Shown: in pieces, positions 1 through 9,128 of the stretch
Layout: each line of letters opens with the position of its first letter
Position numbering within the stretch: the stretch's first letter is position 1
NCBI RefSeq assembly: GCF_001544695.2
Contig: NZ_FCOM02000005.1
Coordinates: 124,001 to 188,000, forward strand
Reading direction: 5' to 3'
Length of the DNA stretch: 64,000 nt
DNA from: Caballeronia arvi
GTDB lineage: Bacteria > Pseudomonadota > Gammaproteobacteria > Burkholderiales > Burkholderiaceae
Translations under genes and position numbers: made by a program
Notes under the pieces: generated by a model
What the model was told of the DNA's origin: nothing
Databases searched by the model: none
Seen by the model: the letters and a program-made list of their open reading frames with translations, nothing else

Positions 1-107
1 GCCTGCTCCATCACGGTGCTGCTGACCTGGTCCTGCGCCGCGCAGCCAGCCAATAGTGCGAGCGACGCGGCCCCCAGCGCGGCCGCGCCGAAGAACTTCT
101 TTTCCAT
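1..107 (-). CDS. Lipoprotein, N-terminal fragment
   Basis: Only the first 35 codons are present; the gene runs off the left edge. The start is the ATG at 107, preceded by a strong GGGGGT ribosome-binding site. The peptide begins MEKKFFGAAALGAASLALLAGCAAQ: a short basic N-terminus, a hydrophobic stretch and a lipobox (LAGC), so a lipidated cell-envelope protein is expected. The mature part is too short to assign a family. Confidence 0.7.
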   Translation of the reverse strand, partial: MEKKFFGAAALGAASLALLAGCAAQDQVSSTVMEQ

Positions 108-194
108 TGCACCCCCGATCGTCGAAAACTCGCGACATTTTGACCTGTATGGCCGGGCGATGTTGCCGTGCGTTTCCCTCTGTTGCACAACCGG

Positions 195-231
195 AAAACC
201 TTGCCGCGCGCGATGACGCCGGCAAGGAAAA
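195..231 (-). terminator. Rho-independent terminator of gshA
   Basis: An 8-bp inverted repeat (CCTTGCCG at 199-206, CGGCAAGG at 220-227) is followed on the minus strand by a TTTT run. It sits 8 bp beyond the gshA stop codon and before the lipoprotein gene. Confidence 0.6.
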
Positions 232-238
232 ATCTGCT

Positions 239-1858
239 TCAGGCGCTCGCGGCGTTCAGCTTGAACACCTGATAGGCGGCAACGAACGCATCGAACGTTT
301 CGGTGTCGCTGCTTTCGACCACCGTTTGCTCGACGATGGACTTCGCCGCCAGCTCGTTCATCGCGCGTTCTTCGTCGACGGAAAGCGGGCGCGCGCGGAA
401 GTTTTCAGCATGGCGCGTGCTGAGTTCGAGCGCGAAGTCATCGAAAGACTGATGTTTGTCCTGCATGATCTGCAGCACGCGGGCCGACGGCGTGAGCGAC
501 GCATCCGCGATGCGCGGCCGCAGCGCTGCGAGCGTGCGCGTGTGGTCGTCGTTGCCGTTGAGCGCATCGAGCGTCTTCGCGACGGGCGCGATCGCATCGA
601 AGAGTTCTTCGGCCCATTGCTGCATCGGCACGCTCGCGCCGTCGCGTTGCAGCGCGAGACCCGGCTTGCGGCCTTCCTTCGCCACCGCGCTGAAATTGCC
701 GTTCGCTTCGATGCTCGCGTCGCGCGGCAAAAGCGGGCTGTCTTCGAGCGCGCAATACAGCAGATACGCATCAAGAAAGCGCGCCGTTTCGAGCGAGATG
801 CCGGTCGGCTCGAACGGATCGATGTCGAGGCAACGTACCTCGATGTACTGCACGCCGCGCTCGGCCAGCGCGTGCAGCGGACGTTCGCCCGACTGCGTAA
901 TGCGCTTCGGGCGGATCGTCGAGTAGAACTCGTTTTCGATCTGCAGGACGTTGGTGTTGATCTGCACCCATTCGCCGTCGCGCTGTGTGCCGATCGCTTC
1001 GTAGGGCGCGTACGGCTGGCTCACCGCTTTGGCGAGCACGTCGACATAGGCGTCGAGATTGTCGTAGCTCGGCAGCAAGTCGGCTTGCGCGGGATTGTTC
1101 GTGTAGCCGAGATCGCTCATGCGCAGGCTCGTCGCGTGCGGCAGATAGAACGTGTCGGCATCGAACGATTCCAGATGATGCGACTTGCCGACGACAAAGC
1201 GCTTGTTCAGTGCCGGCGACGCCCCGAACAGATACATCAGCAGCCAGCTCGTGCGGCGGAAATTGCGGATGAGCGCGAAGTAACGTTCGGACTGGAAATC
1301 CTGAGCGGACAGCGTGCTCGTCTTGTCGAGCGCCTGCCACGCGCGCCATACCGCTTCGTTCAGCGAATAGTTGTAGTGGATGCCGGCGATGCACTGCATC
1401 GTGCGGCCATAACGCAGAGCCAGCCCGCGCCGGTAGACCGTCTTCAGCGTGCCGATGTTCGACGTGCCGTAATAACCGAACGGGATCTCGTTCTCGGGCG
1501 GCAGCGAATTGGGCATCGAGTTATTCCACAGCAACTCGTCGCCCATAATTGCGTAGGCGAAGCGATGCAGCATGTCGAGCGATTCGAGCGTGAGCGCGAC
1601 ATCCGGTTCGGCGGGCGTGATGAGCTCGACGAGCGCTTCGGAGTAATCGGTCGTGATGAGCGGATGCGTCAGCGCCGATCCGAACGCGCGCGGATGCGGC
1701 GTCATCGCCAGCGAGCCTCGCGGCGTCACGCGCAAGCTTTCTTTTTCGATGCCGCGCAAGCCTTGGCGCAACGCGCCGGCGTGCGGGCCGGACGCGAGCG
1801 CGGCAAGCCTGCGCTCGAAAGCGCCGGCCTTGGGGTGAGCGGGATTTTTGTTTGACAT
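239..1858 (-). CDS. gshA: Glutamate-cysteine ligase
   Basis: Catalyses ATP-dependent joining of L-glutamate and L-cysteine, the first step of glutathione synthesis, in the cytoplasm. The 539-residue protein matches the E. coli-type GshA family in length. It carries the IEKESLRV segment near the N-terminus, the NSMPNSLPPE stretch, and FGYYGTSNIGTLKTVYRRGL followed by YGRTMQCIAGIHYNYSL. I chose the ATG at 1858 (MSNKNPAHPK) because the 21 codons upstream are Arg/Ser-rich and unlike the family. The gene is alone on its strand, with its own terminator downstream. Confidence 0.95.
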   Translation of the reverse strand: MSNKNPAHPKAGAFERRLAALASGPHAGALRQGLRGIEKESLRVTPRGSLAMTPHPRAFGSALTHPLITTDYSEALVELITPAEPDVALTLESLDMLHRFAYAIMGDELLWNNSMPNSLPPENEIPFGYYGTSNIGTLKTVYRRGLALRYGRTMQCIAGIHYNYSLNEAVWRAWQALDKTSTLSAQDFQSERYFALIRNFRRTSWLLMYLFGASPALNKRFVVGKSHHLESFDADTFYLPHATSLRMSDLGYTNNPAQADLLPSYDNLDAYVDVLAKAVSQPYAPYEAIGTQRDGEWVQINTNVLQIENEFYSTIRPKRITQSGERPLHALAERGVQYIEVRCLDIDPFEPTGISLETARFLDAYLLYCALEDSPLLPRDASIEANGNFSAVAKEGRKPGLALQRDGASVPMQQWAEELFDAIAPVAKTLDALNGNDDHTRTLAALRPRIADASLTPSARVLQIMQDKHQSFDDFALELSTRHAENFRARPLSVDEERAMNELAAKSIVEQTVVESSDTETFDAFVAAYQVFKLNAASA

Positions 1859-2065
1859 TGAAGCGTTCTGCGAGGAGCGCGAGCGGTGTGCGCGCGGCCG
1901 TATTTTTAGGGTAGCGGGCACTTTAACATTTCGGTGTCAGGTGCGCTTGAGCCCAGAATCCGCAAGGCTTTGCGGGTTTTTCGGAGGTCTTTACGGAGCC
2001 GAGGTGAACGGCTCGCGAGGTATTCGATGCGCCCGCGCGTCACGGGGACGGCGAGCGCTCAGGCG

Positions 2066-3148
2066 TTACGCAACCTTGTCGGATTCGCGATGCGCGCGCT
2101 CCGTTTCGAGCAGGACTTCCTTGCGCGGTGCGCCCCAGCGATAGCCCGCGATCGCACCGTCCTTGCCGATCACGCGATGACACGGAATCGCGAGCGCCAC
2201 CGGATTCGATGCGCACGCATTCGCGACCGCCCGCACCGCGCGCGGCGAGCCGAGGGCTTCGGCGATCTCCGTATAACTGCGCGTCTGACCGTATGGGATA
2301 CGCCGCAACGCGTCCCATACACGCCGCTGAAACGCGGTCGCGCCGATGTCGAGCGGCAAGTCGACGCGCTCGCGCGTGCCTTGCAGATACGCGCGAACCT
2401 GCGCGATGAACGGCTCCATCTTCGCGGCATCGTCGACGCGCTTCGCTTGGGCAAAATCGGCGGCGAGCTGTTCGACGAGCGCGCTGGCGTCATCGCCGAA
2501 GGCGATCTTGCACACGCCTTTGTCCGTTGCCGCGACGAGTACGGCGCCGAGCGGCGTATCGGCGGTGGCGTAGCGCACCGTCAGGCCCGCGCCCTGGCGT
2601 TTGTACTCGGAGGGCGTCATGCCGAGCTCGGCGGGCACGGCCTCGTACATGCGCGACGGCGAGCCGAAACCCGCGTCGTGCGTCGCGCGCGTGACATCGC
2701 GGCCGCGCTGCAACGCGTCGCGCAACACGCCCGCGCGCTGCGCCGCCTGATACTGCCGCGGCGAAATGCCGACGATCCGCGAGAACAGTCGCTGCAGATG
2801 AAACGGACTCACATGGACGGCTTCGCTCAGTTGCGCGAGCGTCAGGCGTTGCTGCGGATCGGCGTCGAGCACCTTGCATGCGCGCTCGACGATCGCCAGT
2901 TCGCGCGGCAGGCTCGTCGGCTGGCAGCGCTTGCACGGGCGGTATCCGGCTTGTTCGGCGGCGTCGGTCGTCGGAAAGAATTCGACGTTTTCCCGACGCG
3001 GCGCCCGCGACGCGCATGACGGCCGGCAGAACACGCCGGTCGTGCGCACGGCGAAGAAGAAGGCGCCGTCGGCGCGCTGATCGCGGTCGCAGACGGCCTG
3101 CCAGCGGTTCTCATCCGAAGAAAAAACAGGGTTCGATACGGTTTTCAT
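2066..3148 (-). CDS. ada: Ada: methylphosphotriester/O6-methylguanine-DNA methyltransferase and regulator
   Basis: Repairs alkylated DNA by transferring methyl groups to its own cysteines and activates the adaptive response. The 360-residue protein has the full Ada layout. An N-terminal zinc/methyl-acceptor domain shows FCRPSC and YRPCKRCQP; an AraC-type HTH follows (HVSPFHLQRLFSRIVGISPRQYQ); the C-terminal methyltransferase domain carries the acceptor motif IPCHRVIGKDG. The start at 3148 (MKTVSNPVFSSDENRW) has GAGG upstream, and the longer frame adds 11 unlikely residues. It is monocistronic. Confidence 0.95.
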   Translation of the reverse strand: MKTVSNPVFSSDENRWQAVCDRDQRADGAFFFAVRTTGVFCRPSCASRAPRRENVEFFPTTDAAEQAGYRPCKRCQPTSLPRELAIVERACKVLDADPQQRLTLAQLSEAVHVSPFHLQRLFSRIVGISPRQYQAAQRAGVLRDALQRGRDVTRATHDAGFGSPSRMYEAVPAELGMTPSEYKRQGAGLTVRYATADTPLGAVLVAATDKGVCKIAFGDDASALVEQLAADFAQAKRVDDAAKMEPFIAQVRAYLQGTRERVDLPLDIGATAFQRRVWDALRRIPYGQTRSYTEIAEALGSPRAVRAVANACASNPVALAIPCHRVIGKDGAIAGYRWGAPRKEVLLETERAHRESDKVA

Positions 3149-3302
3149 GACGACCTCGATGGCTCTTGGGTACGGGACCACTGTAGAGCCGTGCAGACGA
3201 GGTTACGCGCCGATTCTTGCGGTGTCATCGGTAGGTCGAATCCGAAAACTGACGCGCAGATACCACAACTCGACGCTATAGGGGTTTTTACTAAAATTTC
3301 TA

Positions 3303-3331
3303 TTGCGTCGCATCAAGTGCCTGTGTATAGT
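3303..3331 (+). promoter_or_regulatory. Sigma70-type promoter of the small-RNA candidate
   Basis: TTGCGT at 3303-3308 and TATAGT at 3326-3331 are separated by exactly 17 bp. The predicted start of transcription is near 3338. No protein gene lies downstream on this strand, so the promoter seems to serve the short terminated transcript described next. Confidence 0.6.
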
Positions 3332-3337
3332 TGGAAC

Positions 3338-3398
3338 TGTCTCCTCCATGTCTCCTCCTGATATGGATTCAGCCCGCCCCACAAGGCGGGCTTTTTTT
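3338..3398 (+). ncRNA. Candidate small RNA with two CUCCUCC motifs
   Basis: A predicted transcript of about 60 nt lies between ada and hslU, antisense to neither. It starts just after a good promoter, contains TCTCCTCC twice (near 3340-3347 and 3351-3358), then a small CTGA...TCAG hairpin, and ends in a strong terminator: GCCCGCC at 3372-3378, GGCGGGC at 3385-3391, then seven T. Repeated CUCCUCC is complementary to Shine-Dalgarno sequences and is typical of trans-acting sRNAs. I do not recognise a named family. Expression is inferred. Confidence 0.55.
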
Positions 3399-3424
3399 CG
3401 TCTGTACGTTCTTACGCGCAAACA

Positions 3425-3452
3425 AAAAACCGGGCAACGCGGCCCGGTTTTT
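3425..3452 (-). terminator. Terminator of the hslVU operon
   Basis: A 10-bp inverted repeat (AAAAACCGGG at 3425-3434, CCCGGTTTTT at 3443-3452) with an 8-nt loop and a T run on the minus strand, 20 bp past the hslU stop codon. It may also work on the plus strand. Confidence 0.7.
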
Positions 3453-3472
3453 CTGTAAGCGACGCGCAGCCG

Positions 3473-4813
3473 TTACAGCACGTAGCGCGACAAATCCTCG
3501 TCCTGCGCGACTTCGCCGAGCGCGCGATCCACATATGCTGCATCGATCCGAACCGGCTGGCCCGCGTGATTGCCCGCCGCGAACGACACTTCCTCCAGCA
3601 GCTTCTCGATCACCGTATACAAGCGCCGCGCGCCGATGTTCTCGGTCTTCTCGTTCACCGAAAACGCAATTTCAGCCAGACGCCGGATGCCTTCTTGCGT
3701 GAAATCCAGCTCGACGTCTTCCGTCGCGAGCAGCGCCTTGTACTGCTTGACCAGGCTCGCGTCGGTCGCATTCAGGATCGCCTCGAAATCTTCGACGGAC
3801 AGCGAATCCAGCTCCACGCGAATCGGGAAGCGCCCTTGCAACTCGGGAATCAGATCGCTCGGCTTGGCGAGATGAAACGCGCCGCTCGCGATGAACAGGA
3901 TGTGATCGGTCTTGATCATCCCGTACTTCGTGTTGATGGTGGTACCTTCGACGAGCGGAAGCAGGTCGCGCTGCACGCCCGCGCGCGACACCTCGGCGCC
4001 GCCGGTTTCGCTGCGCGACGCGATCTTGTCGATCTCGTCGAGGAACACGATGCCGTTCTGCTCGACGTTCTGCACCGCGCGGCTCTTGACCTCTTCGTCG
4101 TTGAGCATCTTGCCGGCTTCTTCGTCGGTGAGCAGCTTGAGCGCTTCCTTGACCTTCACCTTGCGGCGCGTCTTCTTGCCGCCGCCGATGTTCGCGAACA
4201 TCGAGCGAATCTGCTCGGTCATGTCTTCCATGCCCGGCGGCCCCATGATGTCCATGCCGGCTTGCGGCATTTCCACGTCGAGCTCGATTTCCTTGTCGTC
4301 GAGCGCGCCTTCGCGCAGACGCTTGCGGAAGGTTTGACGCGTCGCGTTGTCGCCTTCCGCCGCGCCTTCGGAAGAAGCGCCGAAGCCGACCGGCCGCGCC
4401 GTCGGCAGCAGAATATCGAGAATGCGGTCTTCGGCGCGATCTTCCGCCTTCGTGCGCACTTTCTTCATCTCGGATTCGCGCGTCTGCTTGACGGAAATCT
4501 CGATCAGATCGCGCACGATGCTGTCGACATCGCGGCCCACGTAGCCGACTTCCGTGAACTTCGTCGCTTCGATCTTGATGAACGGCGCATCCGCGAGCTT
4601 CGCGAGACGGCGCGCGATCTCGGTCTTGCCGACGCCCGTCGGCCCGATCATCAGAATGTTTTTCGGCGTGATTTCCTGGCGCAGCGGCTCCGCGACCTGC
4701 TGACGGCGCCAGCGGTTGCGCAGCGCGACGGCCACGGCCTTTTTGGCGCGGCCCTGGCCGATGATGTGCTTGTCCAGTTCGGAGACGATTTCGGAGGGAG
4801 TCATGGTGGTCAT
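3473..4813 (-). CDS. hslU: HslU, ATPase subunit of the HslUV protease
   Basis: AAA+ unfoldase that feeds substrates into the HslV peptidase in the cytoplasm. The 446 residues include the N-terminal [16 protein letters not shown], Walker [16 protein letters not shown], the family signature [22 protein letters not shown], a variable I-domain (about residues 110-235, rich in [14 protein letters not shown]), Walker [13 protein letters not shown] and the C-terminal LSRYVL tail that docks on HslV. The length is normal for the family. It lies 12 bp after hslV in the same direction, so the pair is an operon. Confidence 0.97.
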   Translation of the reverse strand: MTTMTPSEIVSELDKHIIGQGRAKKAVAVALRNRWRRQQVAEPLRQEITPKNILMIGPTGVGKTEIARRLAKLADAPFIKIEATKFTEVGYVGRDVDSIVRDLIEISVKQTRESEMKKVRTKAEDRAEDRILDILLPTARPVGFGASSEGAAEGDNATRQTFRKRLREGALDDKEIELDVEMPQAGMDIMGPPGMEDMTEQIRSMFANIGGGKKTRRKVKVKEALKLLTDEEAGKMLNDEEVKSRAVQNVEQNGIVFLDEIDKIASRSETGGAEVSRAGVQRDLLPLVEGTTINTKYGMIKTDHILFIASGAFHLAKPSDLIPELQGRFPIRVELDSLSVEDFEAILNATDASLVKQYKALLATEDVELDFTQEGIRRLAEIAFSVNEKTENIGARRLYTVIEKLLEEVSFAAGNHAGQPVRIDAAYVDRALGEVAQDEDLSRYVL

Positions 4814-4825
4814 CGCTTGGGTCCT

Positions 4826-5362
4826 TTACTCGATCGTCTCGATGACGCGATTGTGGTTCGTGTAGATGCACATGTCGCCGGCGATGGTGAGCGCCTTTTC
4901 GACGATTTCGCGCGGGGAGAGATCCGTGTTCTCGATGAGCGCCTGCGCGGCGGCCTGCGCATACGCGCCGCCCGAGCCGATCGCGGCGATGCCGTGTTCG
5001 GGATCGAGCACGTCGCCGTTGCCGGTGATGACGAGCGTCGTGTCCTTGTCGGCGGTGATCAGCATGGCTTCGAGCCGGCGCAGCATGCGGTCGGTGCGCC
5101 AGTCTTTCGCCAGTTCGACCGCGGCGCGCGTCAGATTGCCCTGATGTTTCTCGAGCTTCGCTTCGAAGCGATCGAGCAGCGAGAACGCGTCGGCGGTGCC
5201 GCCCGCGAACCCGACCAGCACCTTGCCTCCATAGATGCGGCGCACTTTCTTCGCGCCCCCTTTCATGACGATGTTGCCGAGCGTCACCTGACCATCGCCG
5301 CCCAGCGCGACCTTGCCGTCGCGGCGCACGGAGACGATGGTCGTGCCGTGAAATTGTTCCAT
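4826..5362 (-). CDS. hslV: HslV, peptidase subunit of the HslUV protease
   Basis: N-terminal-threonine peptidase forming the proteolytic core of HslUV. The start at 5362 gives 178 residues, [22 protein letters not shown]. The catalytic threonine is expected at the TT after a six-residue propeptide MEQFHG. The longer open frame adds 25 residues with no family match. Downstream motifs [17 protein letters not shown] and [13 protein letters not shown] are typical. First gene of hslVU. Heat-shock control would be usual, but I did not identify a sigma32 site. Confidence 0.97.
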   Translation of the reverse strand: MEQFHGTTIVSVRRDGKVALGGDGQVTLGNIVMKGGAKKVRRIYGGKVLVGFAGGTADAFSLLDRFEAKLEKHQGNLTRAAVELAKDWRTDRMLRRLEAMLITADKDTTLVITGNGDVLDPEHGIAAIGSGGAYAQAAAQALIENTDLSPREIVEKALTIAGDMCIYTNHNRVIETIE

Positions 5363-5611
5363 GTGCGTTCCTTGGATAAACAGACGAAGCGTGGCGATGA
5401 AAATCCGCCGCGCAGTCGAGAATTCGATGGAGTGCACGGCGCGGGGTTCCGCCCGCGCCTCAGGCCTCGGGCGGACGGCGCCGCGCTCGCGCCAGCCGCC
5501 ATGATGCTTTTGCGGGGCGCGTCCGGTTCATTTTAGGGCGACGGAAGATTTATCAAGGCATACGGCGCCGATGCGCCGCTTCCGTCACGGAAAAAAACGC
5601 GGCCAAAAAGC

Positions 5612-5639
5612 AAAAGGCACCCGCTGATGGGTGCCTTTT
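5612..5639 (-). terminator. Terminator of dksA
   Basis: A perfect 11-bp inverted repeat, AAAAGGCACCC (5612-5622) and GGGTGCCTTTT (5629-5639), with a 6-nt loop. It reads as a terminator in both directions and lies 90 bp beyond the dksA stop codon. Confidence 0.75.
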
Positions 5640-5729
5640 CCTCGATGCGACTGCGTGTGCGCAACTTTTCAGCGGCGGCGTCTTCCCCGTGGCGGGCGAA
5701 TCCCGCAACGACGCCTGCCCGCAGCGAGA

Positions 5730-6146
5730 TCAGTCGCCGAAGAGTTTCTGACGCAGTTCGCGGCGTTCCTGAGCTTCGAGCGAGAGCGTGGCCGTCGGAC
5801 GCGCGAGCAAACGCGGAATGCCGATGGGTTCGCCCGTTTCCTCGCACCAGCCGTAATCGCCCGATTCGATGCGCGCGAGAGACTGCTGCACCTTCTTCAG
5901 AAGCTTGCGCTCGCGGTCGCGCGTGCGCAGCTCCAGTGCATGCTCTTCCTCGATGGTCGCGCGATCCGCCGGGTCCGGCACGATCACCGTTTCCCGCAGA
6001 TTTTCGGTCGTCTGGCCGGCATTCTTCAGAATGTCCGCTTGCAACTGCTCGAGCCGGTTCTTGAAGAAGGCGAGTTGAACCTCGTTCATGTAGTCCTTCT
6101 CGCTCATCTTCAGGATTTCGGCTTCGGTCAAGAGTTTCGTTGTCAT
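5730..6146 (-). CDS. dksA: DksA-family RNA polymerase-binding regulator
   Basis: Works with ppGpp at the RNA polymerase secondary channel to tune rRNA and amino-acid promoters. The 138 residues show the coiled-coil with the conserved tip (DPADRATIEEEHALELRTRDRERK) and the C-terminal globular part (GDYGWCEETGEPIGIPRLLARPTATLSLEAQERRE). The classical four-cysteine zinc site is reduced to one cysteine: the other three positions read as T, S and A. That resembles cysteine-poor DksA forms thought to work without zinc. Monocistronic with its own terminator; the ATG at 6146 has a modest GAAGAAG upstream. Confidence 0.92.
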   Translation of the reverse strand: MTTKLLTEAEILKMSEKDYMNEVQLAFFKNRLEQLQADILKNAGQTTENLRETVIVPDPADRATIEEEHALELRTRDRERKLLKKVQQSLARIESGDYGWCEETGEPIGIPRLLARPTATLSLEAQERRELRQKLFGD

Positions 6147-6618
6147 CTGCTTGCTTCTTCAATGTAAGGCGATGTCTTCGCAACGCCCGCACTTGCGTTG
6201 CCCGCATGCAGCGCATCGGTACGCCTGGATTGCGCAATACGCCGATGCGGGGCCGAACTCCTCTGGAAACCGATATTGGATGATGCTCCGGAAAGGCCCA
6301 GGCGCATTTGCAATTTGCATGGTCCGAAAACTCCGGCCCCGGTGCTTTGTCTTGATTTGCCTTCCCCCGGCAAATCGAGGCATCGTCCCGACGGGACATC
6401 CCTTTACTGACGTCCGCTGGCCGGCGTTTGAACGCGCGCCCGGCGGAACTGCCCTTCTCCAGTGGGGCTGTATTGTAACTGAACCGCAATTTCCGACGAA
6501 ACCCACGGAAAACCCTGTCAATTCGCGCCGGAATTTCAAAAATATAACGCCTGAACGTGCAAAAAGCGATGTCGGTTGGTGGTCACGGCTACATACCCGC
6601 ATCGAAAGTCCGTTCGTG
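6147..6618. other. Intergenic region upstream of dksA
   Basis: About 470 bp between the dksA start and the terminator of the GTPase gene. It must hold the dksA promoter on the minus strand. Open frames here are short, overlap each other and lack ribosome-binding sites. I see no convincing RNA gene or repeat. Confidence 0.4.
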
Positions 6619-6655
6619 AAAAACGCCGCGCGCGAGCCTTTCGCGGCGGCGTTTT
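6619..6655 (-). terminator. Terminator of the COG0523 GTPase gene
   Basis: A near-perfect long inverted repeat (AAAACGCCGC...GCGA with 6641-6655) with one bulged position and a five-T run on the minus strand, about 60 bp past the stop codon at 6716. Confidence 0.65.
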
Positions 6656-6715
6656 CTGCAAATGCACGACTTCACTCCGCGCGGGTCGTACATTCCAAGC
6701 GAGATGCGTGCCGGA

Positions 6716-7777
6716 TTACTTCACGAGGCAGGCGTCGAGCCCGTCGGTGATCAGATCCTTCGGCAGCTCGATGCCGATGAACACCATCTTGCTGTTCTTC
6801 TTCTCGATCGGCATCCACTTGCCGGCGAGATCGCTGCCCATCATCTGATGCACGCCCTGGAACACGACCTTGCGATCGACGCCCTTCATATAGAGCACGC
6901 CCTTGTAGCGCAGCAGGCGCTCGCCATAGATCTGCAGAATGCCGCCGAGAAAGTCTTCGAGGCGGTTCGGATCGAACGGCTTGTCGCTGCGGTACACGAA
7001 CGACTTGATCTTGTCGTCGTGATGCGCGTGATGGTGGTGATGATGGCCGTGCTCGTGATCGTGGCTATGATCGTGGCCGCAGGTCGAATGATCGTGGTCG
7101 TCATCGTGCGCATGGTCGTGATCGTCTTCCGCGAGGAAATCCGGATCGATTTCGAGCTTCGAGTTCAGATTGAAGCCGCGCAGATCGAAGATTTCCTTGA
7201 TGTCCGCATCGCCGAAATTCACGACCTTGATCGCCGCGCGCGGGTTCATGTGCAGCAGGCGATGCTTGAGCGATTCGAGTTCGTCGGCGGAAACGAGATC
7301 CGATTTCGTGACAAACAGGCGGTCCGCGAAGCCGACCTGGCGCTGCACCACCTCATGCTGGTCGAGCTGCGAATTGGCGTGTTTCGCGTCGACGAGCGTG
7401 ATGATCGCGTCGAGCAGGAATTCGTCGGCGACGGTGTTGTCCATGAAGAACGTCTGCGCGACCGGGCCCGGATTCGCGAGGCCGGTCGTTTCGATCACGA
7501 CGCGGTCGAACGCGAGCGTGCCCGCCTTCTTGCGATTCGCGAGGTCTTCGAGCGCGCGCGCCAGATCGCCGCGGATCGTGCAGCAGATGCAGCCGTTGCT
7601 CATCTGGATGATCTGCTCGTTCGTTTCCTGCACGAGGATTTCGTTGTCGATGTTCTCTTCGCCGAACTCGTTCTCGATCACGGCGATCTTCATGCCGTGC
7701 GGCTCGTTCAGGATGCGCTTGAGCAGCGTGGTTTTGCCGCTGCCCAGAAAGCCGGTCAGGATGGTTACGGGAATCAT
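6716..7777 (-). CDS. CobW/COG0523 GTPase, probable zinc metallochaperone
   Basis: A G3E GTPase of the CobW/YjiA/ZigA group, 353 residues. Seen in sequence: Walker A GFLGSGKTTLLKRIL at the very N-terminus, the metal-binding signature GCICC, the ETTGLANPGP switch region, TKSDLV as guanine-specificity loop, and a C-terminal CobW_C domain. Between them is a very His/Asp-rich linker (about residues 216-255: repeated HDHAHDDDHDH and a run of six His). Such loops bind zinc or nickel, so delivery of zinc to client enzymes is likely. Cobalamin synthesis is unlikely because no cob genes are nearby. I could not define a Zur box with confidence. Confidence 0.85.
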   Translation of the reverse strand: MIPVTILTGFLGSGKTTLLKRILNEPHGMKIAVIENEFGEENIDNEILVQETNEQIIQMSNGCICCTIRGDLARALEDLANRKKAGTLAFDRVVIETTGLANPGPVAQTFFMDNTVADEFLLDAIITLVDAKHANSQLDQHEVVQRQVGFADRLFVTKSDLVSADELESLKHRLLHMNPRAAIKVVNFGDADIKEIFDLRGFNLNSKLEIDPDFLAEDDHDHAHDDDHDHSTCGHDHSHDHEHGHHHHHHAHHDDKIKSFVYRSDKPFDPNRLEDFLGGILQIYGERLLRYKGVLYMKGVDRKVVFQGVHQMMGSDLAGKWMPIEKKNSKMVFIGIELPKDLITDGLDACLVK

Positions 7778-7885
7778 GGTTCGCCTGTGTCCTTGTCTAT
7801 GCGCTGAATCAATTATTGAAACATATTTGTCAAGCCGACGCTTCTGCGGCCCAAACCGCTGCGGATCGCGCGTAGATTGGGGCGC

Positions 7886-9085
7886 TCACGCGATTTGCAA
7901 CAGCAGCCCTTTCAGGTATTCGCCTTCCGGAAACGCCGTCAGCAGCGGATGATCGACGCCCGCGCCCAGGCGCTTGAGGATGCGCGCATCGACGCGCGCG
8001 TCCGACGCCGCGCCCGCGACGATCTTCTGGAACAGCTCGGAATCGATCGCGCCCGAGCACGAATACGTGAAGAGCAGGCCGCCCGGACGCAGCAGTTTGA
8101 AACCGCTCAGGTTGATGTCCTTGTACGCGCGCGCGGCGCGATCGACGGTTTCCTTCGACGGCGCGAACTTCGGCGGATCGAGCACGATCAGGTCGAAGCG
8201 CTGGCCTTCGTCGTAGAGACGGCGCAGCGTCTTGAAGGCATCGGCGTCGAGCCATTCGGCTTTTTGCGCGTCGAAACCGTTCGCCGTCACGTTCGCGCGT
8301 GCGAGTGCGAGCGCTTCGCCGGACGAATCCACGGACACGACGCGCGTCGCACCGCCTTTCAGCGCGGCGAGCGAAAAACCGCCCGTATAGCAGAAGCAGT
8401 TGAGTACGTCGCGGCCGTGCGCGTTCTGCGCGACGAGCACGCGGTTATCGCGTTGATCGACGTAAAAACCCGTCTTGTGGCCGTTTCTGACATCGACGTG
8501 ATAGCGCACGCCGCATTCATCGACGATCAACGTCTCGGGCGGCGCGTCGCCCGCGAGCACGCCGGTCGTCTGTTCGAGCCCTTCCTTCTGGCGGATCGAT
8601 ACGTCCGAGCGCTCGTAGACGTTCGGGCAGCCGGTAGCAGCAGACAACGCCTGCACGATGGCCTCTTTCCACGCTTCGACGCCCGTCGCCATGAACTGGC
8701 AGACGAGCTGCGCGTGCTTGCCGTCATCCGCGACGTAGTAATCGACGATCAGCCCCGGCAAGCCGTCCGCTTCGCCGAAGACGAGACGCGTGGCGCCGGT
8801 GTCCTTCACCATCGTCTGCCGATGCGCGACCGCGCGCTGCACGCGCCGCTTGAAGAACGCGTGATCGATGGGCTCGGCTTCGTCGAAAGTCCATACGCGC
8901 GCGCGAATCTGCGATTGCGGGCTGTACGACGCGCGCGCGAGAAAACGTCCGTCCGCCGCGCGCGCGATGACGGTCGCGCCCGGCGCGGGATCGCCGTCGA
9001 TGCGCGCGATGGCGTTCGCGTAAATCCACGGATGGCGGCGAACGAGCGATCTGTCCTTCGACGGCTTGAGCGTGATGGTGTTCAT
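7886..9085 (-). CDS. Class I SAM-dependent rRNA methyltransferase (RlmI-like)
   Basis: A 399-residue protein with an N-terminal PUA-like domain (MNTITLKPSKDRSLVRRHPWIYANAI) and a Rossmann methyltransferase domain. Motifs include VLNCFCYTGGFSLAALKGGA (SAM binding) and LDPPKFAPSKETVDRAARAYKD (catalytic DPP loop), as in E. coli RlmI, which makes m5C1962 in 23S rRNA. I chose the ATG at 9085; the longer frame adds 26 Arg-rich residues. It follows xerC on the same strand after 43 bp and may be co-transcribed. The exact target base is inferred from the family. Confidence 0.88.
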   Translation of the reverse strand: MNTITLKPSKDRSLVRRHPWIYANAIARIDGDPAPGATVIARAADGRFLARASYSPQSQIRARVWTFDEAEPIDHAFFKRRVQRAVAHRQTMVKDTGATRLVFGEADGLPGLIVDYYVADDGKHAQLVCQFMATGVEAWKEAIVQALSAATGCPNVYERSDVSIRQKEGLEQTTGVLAGDAPPETLIVDECGVRYHVDVRNGHKTGFYVDQRDNRVLVAQNAHGRDVLNCFCYTGGFSLAALKGGATRVVSVDSSGEALALARANVTANGFDAQKAEWLDADAFKTLRRLYDEGQRFDLIVLDPPKFAPSKETVDRAARAYKDINLSGFKLLRPGGLLFTYSCSGAIDSELFQKIVAGAASDARVDARILKRLGAGVDHPLLTAFPEGEYLKGLLLQIA

Positions 9086-9128
9086 TGCAATCCGGAGGCG
9101 GCGCCGATGGAGCGAGGCGCTCGCGGCG

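Noticed and set aside
56..1855. 599-codon open frame on the plus strand opposite gshA
   Set aside because: Arg-rich antisense shadow of a high-GC gene; gshA on the other strand is unambiguous.
7778..7870. Zur box upstream of the COG0523 gene
   Set aside because: An A/T-rich patch (AATTATTGAAACATATT) is present, but it is not a convincing palindrome.
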